Position numbers and translations under genes: made by a program | Notes under the pieces: generated by a model | What the model saw: the letters and a program-made list of their open reading frames with translations, nothing else | Databases searched by the model: none | What the model was told of the DNA's origin: nothing | Assembly: GCA_051453625.1 (NCBI GenBank) | Contig: JBOZIK010000001.1 | Location: forward strand, 176,625,647 to 176,689,646 | Direction of reading: 5' to 3' | DNA: 64,000 bases | DNA from: Welwitschia mirabilis | Taxonomy: Eukaryota > Gnetophyta > Gnetopsida > Welwitschiales | Shown: piece after piece, positions 22,410-31,920 of the stretch | Position numbering within the stretch: position 1 is the stretch's first letter | Layout: each line of letters begins with the position of its first letter

Positions 22410-24130
22410 TAATTCACCTTCATGCTCATGTAGGTTAAAGAAGCAATTCATAACATAAGGGGGCATCAAGATTTGAAGTAAAGCAATCAAGAGAACTAGA
22501 GAAGCCATCTAGATGCTTGTGTAGTTAAAGAAACAATCCAAAAACATAAGGGAGCACTAAGGTTTGGTGTAGCCATGGGACTCACAAAAGCCATCTCAAC
22601 TCTCATGTAGGTTAAAAGCATAATTCACAACATAAGGGGTGTCAAGGTTTAGAGTAGAGTAGTCATGGGATCCATAAAAGCCATCTTGATGCTTATGTAG
22701 GTAAAGAAGTAGTTCACAACATAAGGGGATACGAAGGTTTGGAGTAGAGTAGTAGGACTCAAAAAATCCACCTTGAAGTTTATGTAGGTTAAAGAAGTAG
22801 TTGACAACATAAGGGAGCATAGATATTTGGAGTAGATCAAGGATCCATAGAAGCCATCTCAATTCTTATGCAAGTTAAAGAAGAAGTTTACAACATAAGG
22901 GAATGCTAAGGTTTGGACTAAACCAGTCATGAGATCCATAGGAGCCATCTTGATGCTTGTGTAGGTTAAAGAAGTAGTTTAAAACATAAAGGAATGCCAA
23001 GGTTTAAAATAAAGTAACTGTAAGATCCATAGAAGCTAGCTTGATACTCATGCAGGTTAAAGAACAAGTTCACAACATAAGGGGGCATCAAGGTTTAGAG
23101 TAGAGTAGCCGAGACACCCATAAAAGCCATTTTGATGCTTATGTAGGTTAAAAAACATAGTTCACAACATAAGGAAGCATCATTATTTAGAGTAGAGCAT
23201 CTGCAAGAGCCATAGAGTCCACGTTAATGCTCATGCAAGTTAAAGAAGTAGTTTAAAACATAATAGGATGCCAACATTTAGAGTAGAGTAGCCTTGTGGC
23301 CCATAGAAGCCACTCTAATGCTCATGTAGGTTTAAAAAATTAATTTACAACATAAGGGAGTTTCAAGGTTTGGATTAGAGTAGCCACAAGATCCAAAGAA
23401 GCCATCTTGATGCTCATGCAAGTTAAAGAAGTAGTTCAAAACATAAGAGGACATCAAGCTTTGGAGTAGAGTAGTTATGTGAAACAAATAGAAGCCACCT
23501 TGATGCTTATGTAAGTTAAAAAAGGAGTTCACAACATAAGGGGGCACCTAGGTTTGGAGTAGAGTAGCGAAATCATCCACAAGAGCCACCTCATTACTCA
23601 GGAAAGTTAAAAAAGTAGTTCACAAGATAAGGGGACGTCAAGGTTTAGAGTAGAGTAGCTGTGGGACTCACAAAAGCCACCTTAATGCTCATGTAGGTTA
23701 AAGAAGAAGCTCATACCATGAGGGGGCACTAAGGTTTGAATTATAGTAGCCATGGAACCCACAAAAGCCTTCTCAATGCTTGTGTACATTAAAGAAGCAA
23801 TTCACAATATAACGGGGTACCAAGGTTTGTAGTAGAATAGCCACATGATCCACATAAGCCACCTCGATGCTCATTCAGGTTAAAGAAATAGTTCATAACA
23901 TAAGAGGGTATTAAGATTTAGAGTAAAGTAATCATGGAACTTACAGAAGCTAATGTTATTCTCATGTAGTTTAAAAGAGTAGTTCACAATATAAGGGGAT
24001 GTCAAGGCTTAGAGTAGAGTATCTATGAGATTCAAAAAAGACACCTAGATGCTCATGCAATTTAACGAAGCAATTCACAACATAAGGGGAAATCAAGATT
24101 GAAGTAGAGCAACCGTGGGATCCATAGATG
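22410..24130. repeat. About 19 tandem copies of a 90-bp unit
   Basis: The landmark word AACATAAG, or a variant, recurs at 22,452, 22,543, 22,629, 22,718, 22,806, 22,892, 22,983, 23,074, 23,166, 23,257, 23,349, 23,439, 23,533, 23,623, 23,714, 23,804, 23,897, 23,988 and 24,079. The period is 86-94 bp, average about 90. Each unit also has GTAGGTTAAAGAA, then CATCAAGGTTTAGAGTAGAG, then a GGATCCATAGAAGCCA-like word. Because 90 is a multiple of three, the reverse strand is partly open with a repeating PYVVNYFFNLHKHQDGF-like peptide. Length changes of one to four bases break the frame, so I treat it as a non-coding minisatellite. It lies upstream of the reverse promoter. Confidence 0.9.
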
Positions 24131-24239
24131 TCACATCATCATAGAAGATAAGTAATAAGTAAATTTATTAAGTAATCAACTTCAACATTAGATAAATTTT
24201 GCTTCATAATTGTTATATCTCCTAAAACAAAAATCTTCA

Positions 24240-25350
24240 TTATATAAAGGTGAGGTAAAGGGATGAAAGAAAATGACACAACAGTGAATCTTACATTAGC
24301 AAATTATAGAAGATTATGTGAGTAATCCCATTAGTGCCTTAGAGCCAAGACTCAATGAACTTCATAATCAATTTAAAAATAACCATGTCAATGTAGAAGC
24401 TTCACAAAGAGAAACTAATGAAAAATTAGACTCAATTCTGCAAGTTCTAGGAGAATGACCTTAGGAGTAAAGCACTCATAAGTTATAGTCTCAAATTGAA
24501 GCTCCTCCTCATACTTTATAGAGAAAAAAACTCCAACCAATATCCATAAGAGAACCTACCATTATGAAGATTAGATTCCCCATTTATCAGAAGGAACTAT
24601 TTCCCATAGAATGAAAGACTAAGCCTTAATCGAGTATGTTAGAAAGGTATAAATATGAATGTATGCCAATGTTGTTGGGTCTTGTGAAGAAGCCTCAAAG
24701 AGTTTACAATATATAAAAACCACTCTAAACTAAAAAAATGTGTAGAATGAATTACGAAATTGATATGTAGTCATGTTCTTAATCGAAGATGCTGCAACAT
24801 GATGGACCCATTTTAATACAAAAAAAAAAAAATGACTGGGTTTATTAATTTAATTTTATAAAAGAAATTCAAAGAGCTTTAATTCCTCATTACCTCATTA
24901 GACATAAAATAATGCAGTTCAAATGTCTATAATTAGGAAGAAGAACTCTCGATGAACATTGGAAAGACTTCTAAACGCTAACAAAATATTAAACACATGA
25001 AGACCTAGAAGAACTTGAAAAATTATTCATAGAAATTATAACACCAATTTTGTGAAATCTTGTCTATTCATTAGAGCCAAAATTACATAAAGAAGCTTAT
25101 AAAAAAGTCAAATATTATATGGAAATAAAATAGCTACTCTTCATGTAAGCTCGAATGGCTAACAATGTATAATCAATAAAATGACTAATAAATTATTAGA
25201 ATATGCCACCATATCAGCCAAGAAAAACATCAACAAATTGAATGAATTGCTTAGCCTTAACATGTTATTACTATGAGAATAAAGAGTACTTCACTAAAAA
25301 CTACCCTAACAAGAAAGGAACAACTGAGTGAAACCTGCCTCCCACTAGAA
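24240..25350 (+). pseudogene. Element E gag fossil with zinc knuckle
   Basis: RALIPHYLIRHKIMQFKCL (24,880-24,940), followed by GRRTLDEHWKDF and THEDLEELEKLFIEI, corresponds to the helical retrotransposon gag domain. A degenerate CCHC zinc knuckle follows at 25,266-25,320, CYYYENKEYFTKNYPNKK. There the second Cys and the His are lost (intact form C-x2-C-x4-H-x4-C). Gag formed the particle and packaged RNA. Stops occur throughout. The start is uncertain; ATG at 24,264 is a candidate. Confidence 0.7.
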
Positions 25351-25445
25351 AAGAACAATTACAAACTAGAAAGTAACTCTTCATGATCATCCAAATAGGT
25401 TTTATATGAAACTAGTTCTTAATAATTAAGCTTAAAAAATACTTA

Positions 25446-25735
25446 TAAGATAAACCCATTTTATTTCTTATTAATAGTGGTTCTAGTGATAATTTCATTT
25501 CATCAAAAATTATAAACTCTTTTCAAAATAAAATAAGTAGAGAGTCTCATTCCAAAGTGAAAGTTGTGAGTAGAAATGTATTAATCCAATTTGATCTTTA
25601 TGTGAAGTTAACATTTACTATAGATGGATTAAGATTCATAGAGAAATTTTATGTGTTTGATATTGGCAAGTATGATGCAATGCTAGGAATGTCATTTTTG
25701 GGTAAGTATAATGTAAAAGATTCATTTTAAAAATA
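25446..25735 (+). pseudogene. Element E aspartic protease fossil
   Basis: LFLINSGSSDNFISSKI matches 'vLiDSGAThnFIs..l'. The catalytic Asp of DSG/DTG is now Asn (NSG), a single G-to-A change. Further on, FYVFDIGKYDAMLGMSFLGK matches the '.v.dl..yDviLGmdwL' flap and hydrophobic motif. The frame stays open for about 90 codons, which makes this one of the best preserved parts of the element. The enzyme cleaved the Gag-Pol polyprotein. Confidence 0.85.
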
Positions 25736-25959
25736 AACCCTTTTTATTCCAAACCCATTTGGAGTTACAGATCCTCAAAGGAAAAGGTAAGAGAAAATAA
25801 ATCCTATTCATGACAAAAAGGAAAATGTGAAAAGCCATGAGAAGAACAAAATTATTTTGTATTATCACAAAAGAACATAAGATCTAATTGCCAAAAAAGC
25901 TACATAAATTCCATGAAGTCTTTGAAGATAAACTAGGTTTATTATCAAAGAAAAATGTT

Positions 25960-26790
25960 CAACACTATATAGATATTATACTAGTTGAAAGCTAATTTCT
26001 TATGCCTTGTATCATTTCTTAGTGATTCAAATAAGAGAACTCAAATTACAAATAGGAAAACTCGTGAAAAAGGGAAAAGCTAACTAAATGTGTCATCATG
26101 GGGAGTGCCAATTCTATTTATGAAAATGAATGATGGATTACTCTATCTATGCATTGATTACTAATAATTGAATAAGGTAATCATTAAGAACAAATATCCA
26201 TTACTTAGAAAAATCATTTATTTGATCAATTATAGGGAGTGCAATACTTTACTAAGATTGATTTAAAGTTGGGATATCATCAAATTTGCATCAAGAAAAA
26301 AAGATATTCCAAAATGGCATTTAAAACAAGATATGATCATTTTGAATTCATGGTAATGCCTTTCAGGTTAACAAAGGCTCCAGCCACATACATGACATTA
26401 GTAAAAAACATCTTCCATGCATACTTCAATCACGTTGTGGTGGTTTCTATGAATGATATTTTAGTATATTCAAAGTATAGAGAGGATCATATCTAGCATT
26501 TGAAGATAAAATTGCAAATACTTAAAGACCATAAACTTACTACCAAGCTAAGTAAGTGTGAATTCTTACAAGATTTAGTTAACTACTAGGGTTATGTTAT
26601 ATTCAAAAAAGGCATCCAAATAGAATCCAGTAAAGTCCAAGCAGTTAGAGATTGGCCAAAACCAAAGAATCCCATAGATGTAAAAAGTTTCTTAGGACTA
26701 GCATGGTTTTATAGGTGTTTTATCCAAAATTTTTCAAAATTGCAAATTCATTGATAGATCTAATAAAGGAAAAAGTTTCTTTTCATTTTA
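25960..26790 (+). pseudogene. Element E reverse transcriptase fossil
   Basis: An open stretch at 26,239-26,496 contains KIDLKLGYHQICIK, KMAFKTRYDHFEFMVMPF, LTKAPATYM and VVVVSMNDILVYS. These are RT motifs of Ty3-gypsy: 'skiDLrsGYhQirik', 'ktaFrTrygHyEf.vmPFGLtnAPaTf' and 'vFiDDilvyS'. The active-site FxDD is now SMND, so the first Asp of the pair is lost. Upstream, VPILFMKMNDG (about 26,107) matches 'aPVLfVkKkDG'. Downstream, WPKPKNPIDVKSFLGLAWFY (26,655-26,714) matches 'WP.Pknv.evrsFLGLagyY' of the connection region. Stops are scattered between these blocks. Confidence 0.9.
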
Positions 26791-26859
26791 ATAATAGATG
26801 CAAAGAGGATCTTTTCCATATTGAACTCCTATTGATGTTAGCACCAACATTGAATATTC

Positions 26860-27120
26860 TAGAAATGGATAAAGAATTCTTGATTGTAACAAATGCATGT
26901 GGAGAAGGTATTAGTGCTAGTCTCATATGAGATGGACATGTGATTGCCTATAAATCATGACATCTTAAAGAGGATGAATGAAATTCTTCGATATATGATT
27001 TGGAACTCCTTTCTATTGTCCATCTGTTAAAGATATGCAGATATTATTTCATGGGAGGAAATTTTCAAATAAAGATAAACCAAAAAAGTCTATAATTCTT
27101 GTAAAGTAACCTCTACTAAA
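26860..27120 (+). pseudogene. Element E RNase H fossil
   Basis: FLIVTNACGEGISASLI (26,878-26,928) matches 'f.v.TDASg.giGavL.Q'; the catalytic TDAS Asp is Asn. It continues with DGHVIAYKS, YDLELLSIVHLLKICRYYF (the 'ydkElLAiv.alk.WrhYL' motif with its Glu kept) and IKINQKSL, in place of 'v.tDHksL' where the Asp is again Asn. Confidence 0.85.
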
Positions 27121-27244
27121 CATGAGATAGAGATGATGGATGAAAATATTAGTAGAATATTATTTTGATTTGAATTACACTCTAGGAAAAGAAAAAAAGG
27201 TAGTTAATGCTCTTATCTAGGTATAGTATTTAATGGTATCCATT

Positions 27245-27950
27245 GTTAATTTAGAAATGGCTAAATGAATTAGATCCCAAGTACCTAATGATCAACTATT
27301 TGGAGAAATTTGAAATACATTATTATGAAAAGAGGAAGATCCACTTTATTATTTAAAAATGTATGATGTTTTGATGAAGAATAGAATAATATGCATTCCT
27401 TAAGGACCTTGGCAACAACAACTCTTGTGAGAAGTTCATGAGTTCTCATATGTAGGCCATCCCGAATTTGAAAAAACTTAGATCATACTATAACAATAAT
27501 ACTACTAGGTAGGAATGAAAAGAAAAACGAAGGAGTTCATTAACAGATGCTTAATTTGTTATAAGATTAAGGTGGAAGAGCAAAACCCACTAGCCTTGTT
27601 AATTTAGAAATGGCCAAAGAAATTAGATCCCAAGTACCTAACGATCAACTATTTGGAGAAATTTGAAATACTTTATTATGACAAGAGGAAGCTTCACTTT
27701 ATCATTTAAAAACATATGATGTTTTGATGAATAATAGAAGAATATGCATTCATCAAGAACCTTGGAAACAACAACTCTTATGAGAAGTTCATGAGATCCC
27801 ATATGTAGGCCATCCCGAATTTGCAAAAACCTAGGCCATATGACAACAACAATACTACTAGCTAGGAATGAAAAGAAAAACAAGAGAGTTCATTAACAGA
27901 TGCTCAGTTTATTATAAGATCAAGGTGGAATAGCAAAAACCCACTAGCCT
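27245..27950 (+). repeat. Tandemly duplicated integrase zinc-finger region (353-bp period)
   Basis: The segment starting GTTAATTTAGAAATGGC at 27,245 starts again at 27,598. Both copies encode the same reading, including PWQQQLL, EVHEF(E)...YVGHPEF and FINRC...CYKIKVE. This is the HHCC zinc-binding domain of integrase (H-x3-H...C-x2-C) with its leader. The copies differ at perhaps 5-8% of positions by eye, much less than the two LTRs of the element differ from each other, so the duplication is probably younger than the insertion. Both copies carry stops. Confidence 0.85.
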
Positions 27951-28470
27951 TTTGAAATATCTAGAAGTACCATTATGGAAATGGAAGGAGATAACCATGG
28001 ATTTCATTATAAGATTACTCAAGATAGTTAAGCAACATGATGCAATTTTTATATGTGTTAACAAGTTGATGAAGATGGCTTATTTTATCCCAACTAAAAT
28101 GGTAGCAATAGTGGAACCAATTGCAAGCCCATTCCTAAGGGAAAATTTTAAACTACATTGTGCTCCAAGAATTATTATATCTAATCATGATCCAAAGTTT
28201 GTATCAAATTTTTGATAGGATTTCTTTAAACAATAAAGGATGCAAGTGTTCTTTAGCACTTTTTTTTACCCTGAAATAGATGGACAAACAAAATGAGTAA
28301 ATCATATATTGGAAGATATACTGAAAAGCTATGTCATTGACAAACCCACCAGATGGTAAAGGTATCTTCATTTAGTCAAATGTTCTTACAATTAAGGATA
28401 TCAATCCTCTATCATATGCATGCCCTTTGAAGCTATGTATGACAGAGATTGTACAACTCCAATCACTTAG
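27951..28470 (+). pseudogene. Element E integrase catalytic core fossil
   Basis: The frame at 27,952-28,215 reads WKWKEITMDFI, HDAIFICVNKLMKMAYFIPT and RIIISNHDPKFVSNF. The next stretch reads STFFYPEIDGQTK, NHILEDILKSYVI and PTRW. These are the D,D-35-E core motifs. The first Asp ('vDrLTK') and second Asp ('SDRDp') are both Asn, while the Glu in the 'Q.LEDmLR' helix is retained (LED). GYQSSIICMPFEAMYDRDC matches the conserved 'gyqaSi.msPFea.YGR.C'. This enzyme inserted the cDNA into the genome. Confidence 0.9.
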
Positions 28471-28859
28471 AATGATCCCATTTAGAGAGAAAAAGGATAA
28501 GAAGAAGAAATTAAAGGGATGGAGAAAGTTATCAGTAAAGTTTAAAAAGAACTATAAGGTGACTAAGATTGATACAAGAAATATTATGACTAGAAGCATT
28601 CTTATCAAATTTTTCAAGTGGGAGACCAAGTCCTTTTAAGAGTTAAGCCAAAAAGGACATCCTTAAGGTTTGAAAAGTATAGTAAATTACCTCCTTGATA
28701 TTGTAGACATTTCCATTATCCAAAGGATTGATGAGTTACCACCCAACCCAATGGTCTTGAGCACATCTAGTATCCAGTATTCTATATTAGTTCACTTAAA
28801 TCATAAAAGTTGATTATTATAATCGATTAGAAAAATATTCTGGTAATGTTAAATCTCAC

Positions 28860-28985
28860 TTTTACTTTTCAACCGGTTAAGATTAAAGGCAAAATAGAAA
28901 AGAAACTAAGAGAAAAAAGTGTTAAAGAAGTATTAATTGAATGGTCCCATTATGACTAATATATTTGGAAAAATGAATAATTCAT
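28860..28985 (+). pseudogene. Element E chromodomain fossil
   Basis: The frame IKGKIEKKLREKSVKEVLIE followed by WSHYD, a stop, then YIWKNE matches the C-terminal chromodomain of plant chromoviruses ('iL..r.r.LRnk.i.evlvkWk.y..e.atWE.e'). In living elements the domain guides insertion into chromatin. Its form with LREKSVKEVLI suggests a Galadriel- or Tekay-like clade, but I cannot decide by eye. Confidence 0.75.
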
Positions 28986-29140
28986 ATGTCAAACTTATTC
29001 ATGTTTGTTTGCTAATGAAGATGAATCTTAATTTTATATTGCATTAAAACAAGATGAATATGAGAAATATGAAGAATAACAAGTAGATGCCCCAAAAGAT
29101 TCTTCAAAGGATCAACAGTTCGAGGACAAACATACATCTT

Positions 29141-29151
29141 AAAGGGGAAAG
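29141..29151 (+). promoter_or_regulatory. Polypurine tract of element E
   Basis: AAAGGGGAAAG lies directly before the 3' LTR, as the primer for plus-strand DNA synthesis must. It is the longest G-containing purine run nearby. Confidence 0.75.
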
Positions 29152-29650
29152 TCTATCATAATCTCTTCACCTTGTTAGCGCAAAGAACACCCTCATGTCT
29201 ATGTTTAATAACACATTTGTCAAGATTGTTAAGTGTAATTTCTCTAATCAAGGGATATAACCCATATAGAATAGATTATAATGGATATGAAATGCTACCT
29301 CTATAAGAAATGACATGACAACTATTCACCATTGTTAAAAAAATACGATAAAGGAAGAGTGTAGGGTGTGCATGGGATTTGCATAAGTATATTAGTCCTT
29401 GATGAATTGACCTACTTCCACAGTGGTCCCATAAACTGGACCTTCAAGGTAGTATTTGTTTGGTCCATCCTCTAAAGTGTAGTGTTTAACATAGGGAAGT
29501 TTGTATTTTTTGATTAGTTAATAAAAGCATGATGATTACTTCTTTCATTTTGTAGCTTTTAATTACAACTTCTTTTGAAATGTTTTAGCCCTCAATTATT
29601 TTAGTTCTCAATTAATGAATTTTCGTTTAAAATGATTATGGATTGTTACA
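29152..29650 (+). mobile_element. 3' LTR of element E
   Basis: It pairs with 19,243-19,759 and ends GATTGTTACA. It contains TTAATAAAAGCATGATG with an AATAAA signal near 29,520. No primer site follows, consistent with the 3' copy. Confidence 0.85.
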
Positions 29651-30350
29651 CATAGTAGAAAATATTTACATTTGGACCTATAATAATGAAAACTAAAGTT
29701 AGTAAAATAATTTTTTACTTCATATTTATAATAATAATACCTCAAAATGAATCACAATTATACTTTTCAAGTTTTACTTGAATAAATAAATAAATAAATT
29801 CTATACATGAAACTATGCTAACTTTAAACTTCTTTTTCTCATGTTTAATTGGAAAAATTTATCATGATAATATGAGCAAAAATAAGAGTAAATATAGAGT
29901 TAAATAAGGACTACAAGACATAATATCTACTTAAAATTCATATATCTATAAAATAAAGAAAAGGAACTAAATTCAAAAGAAGCAATTAAATCAACTAAAT
30001 TTTTAAGTGAAAACTCTCATGACTATCTACAAGTGTTAAAATAAGAGTAAGTAGCAAAAAGAGGTAGATATATATACTAATATCACAAAATGAAATAAAG
30101 TCTATATTCTTTAATCAGTTAAATAATTAAACTTAGCTCATTGCAAATATGAATTTCACTCATCGTTCAAGAATAAAGATATTAATAAGAAAGTTATAAC
30201 TTGTAATTTAGCAAAGAATACTTAAATAAAAATAATATAAATAAAATTACTTTAATTATTATCCATCCTAAAGTTATTAGCATACTTGTATTAGCTACTC
30301 TCCTATAATTAAAGACTTTAGTTATAGATTTTTGAACTTTTAAAAGGTAT
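29651..30350. other. AT-rich stretch without recognised content
   Basis: Only AT-rich sequence with many A and T runs was seen, with no coding frame on either strand. It separates element E from element C. Confidence 0.5.
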
Positions 30351-30755
30351 TGTTATAGGAAAAATTAGCTTGATATTTTATTAGTTTATTTTTTAATGAA
30401 GTGCATAATTGGTATGCCCATTGTGCTTAAAATTTGAGACGTTTTAGGGTAGTTATACTTTAAGGATATTGTTTTAAATTTTGAGGAATATTTAATATTT
30501 TATAAAAGTAACCTGGGAATGCCCATGCGTATGATTATTAGGTTGTTTGCTATTTATTTAGGAAGTTCTTGAGATCATTAAAATTAGATCCCTATTTTAT
30601 AGATTAGTTGCATATCAAAGTTGAAATTTTATTTTTATGTAAACCACTTTAACTTAATATATTATTTAAACTATTCTCAATGAAAATTACTCCTTGGTTT
30701 TCCTAGTAACGAAGGGGTACTTCATTTACAATCATGGGATTTTATGGATCCTGTA
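30351..30755 (+). mobile_element. 5' LTR of element C
   Basis: It starts TGTTATAGGAAAAATTAGC. It shares with the 3' LTR the blocks ATGCCCATTG, GGGAATGCCCATG, TATGATTATTAGG, TTTGCTATTTATTTAG and TCCTTGG in the same order. It ends about CCTGTA, just before the primer site. Confidence 0.85.
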
Positions 30756-30757
30756 AT

Positions 30758-30770
30758 TGGTATCAAAGGA
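30758..30770 (+). promoter_or_regulatory. Primer-binding site of element C
   Basis: TGGTATCAAAGGA matches the initiator-Met site TGGTATCAGAGC at ten of twelve positions and sits two bases after the 5' LTR. Confidence 0.75.
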
Positions 30771-30869
30771 GGCCGGGGAATAATTTCACCACTAGCCCTA
30801 GGATCGTGATAGAATTGCATATACCTTTTCACCTCTATTCAGATGTTGCATACCTCACCTGTTCAACTC

Positions 30870-30969
30870 TCTTCAAATCTTGGCATTTGAATATTTTGTG
30901 CTTTGAAGCCCTCGCATATTTCTTCTGCAACTGCTGCCTTCACATTCGACGTTTTCTTAGAAGAAGCCA
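30870..30969 (-). pseudogene. Exon-like fragment on the reverse strand
   Basis: On the reverse strand TTGCAG, a splice-acceptor-like end, is followed at 30,969 by ATG and the frame MASSKKTSNVKAAVAEEICE then GFKAQNIQMPRFEES to a stop. Just past that, ACAG/GTGAGG resembles a splice donor. Lys/Ala/Glu composition and GC-rich codons look like a real plant exon, but the piece is short and I do not recognise the protein. It lies in element C, opposite in direction to the NPF fragment, so C may hold pieces of more than one gene. Confidence 0.35.
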
Positions 30970-31340
30970 TCTGCAATTGAGACATGCGGCCGTTGTTCCT
31001 TAATGCCATTTGAAACTAGAGCCGAAAGAGAGAGCCAAAATCTGGGCCCTAGTCTCCGCTACAAAGCCGAAGCAAGGAAGGATTGTTTGCAAGTGTGGTA
31101 GATTTTCGGCCGCAGAGAAAGTGACTGTTCCTTTAGGTAAAAAGCATGTTCTTTGAATGAAAAATTAGAGACAACTGCACTATTGATCCTTTATTCGCAA
31201 GATCTAAGAAGGTTTTCGCAGCTTCCTAAACACAGATGTTACTTTTACAATGGCGGATCTAGCATCTATCGGAGCGGATCATAGCCGCGTGATGTCGAAA
31301 ACAAAATTGCAATGCCATACGCATCCGCAGCAACATCGCA

Positions 31341-31920
31341 ATGGCAGCTTACTTTCGTGAAACGTTCGACTCGGGAACATCAAGAGGATTGAATTTTGGA
31401 AATAAACTCGACTCTGAGTCTGTTGAAACTTTGGCTTTTGGTGTTAAGACGGAGACGCAGATTCAGACGCATCCTAGCAAGAAGGTACATACGGATTAGC
31501 GATCAGCACAAGGAGAAATCCAAGAACAAATCCTTCAAGCTCTTCCAATAGATTCTGAGCCCCCTTTGTTCTCAGATCGGATCTTCCCTCATGCAACCGA
31601 AAGGGGGCTTTTCATCGGTACTACACCCTCAGGGTCTCCTTTGCACCTTTTTTTGATCCGTTGTGTGATTTGCCCAGAGAGCATCACGCCCAACGTGCTG
31701 AGAAGCTTTGGTAGCGCGCTCTGTATGAGCTCGGTGTTGCTAGGAAACAAGATGAACAGTGCGATAGCATCTATGGTTATGAAAATAATGAGCAGCGAAA
31801 TGAAGGCGAGTTGGATACCGTCGGATTTGAATGCAGGGAAGTTGGATTTGTTGTAAATTTTGATTGCGGGTATAGCGTTGATGGATTAGATAGCAGAAAT
31901 GTCATAGTGGAATGGCGCTC
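31341..31920 (+). pseudogene. Captured NPF (NRT1/PTR family) transporter C-terminal fragment in a chimeric ORF
   Basis: From ATG at 31,341 one frame runs 171 codons to TAA at 31,854 with a single internal TAG (31,497). Codons from 31,680 on match the end of plant NPF nitrate/peptide transporters: TPNVLRSFGSALCMSSVLLG, the N then 22 residues to SWIPSDLNAGKLD, and after the TAA in the same frame ILIAGIALMD. Family members have 'TPdglkSFGSALcmtS.sLGN...WIP.nLN.GhLD.fyfLlA...D', covering the last two membrane helices; the wording is closest to the NPF7 type. The first 110 codons (MAAYFRETFDSGTSRGL; PSGSPLHLF near 31,630) do not fit that family continuously, so the ORF is chimeric or rearranged. 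NPF proteins are proton-coupled importers of nitrate or peptides; this piece cannot work. Confidence 0.75.

Larger units (their letters stand above)
19243..29650 (+). mobile_element. Element E: dead chromovirus (Ty3-gypsy), 10.4 kb, with both LTRs
   Basis: The full order is LTR, initiator-Met primer site, a large non-gag block (19.9-24.1 kb), gag with zinc knuckle, protease, reverse transcriptase, RNase H, integrase, chromodomain, polypurine tract, LTR. The chromodomain after integrase places it among the chromoviruses. Stops and frameshifts are spread over every domain, and catalytic Asp codons have become Asn in protease, reverse transcriptase, RNase H and integrase. The 19.9-24.1 kb block, with a reverse-strand ORF and 90-bp repeats, is unusual for a chromovirus. 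I could not confirm a target-site duplication because the LTR starts have decayed. Confidence 0.9.

Noticed and set aside
22596-23547. Reverse-strand ORFs with a repeating PYVVNYFFNLH peptide, as a repeat-protein gene
   Set aside because: Unit lengths vary from 86 to 94 bp, so the frame shifts every few units and no long ORF exists. I kept the array as a repeat and only raised former coding as a question.
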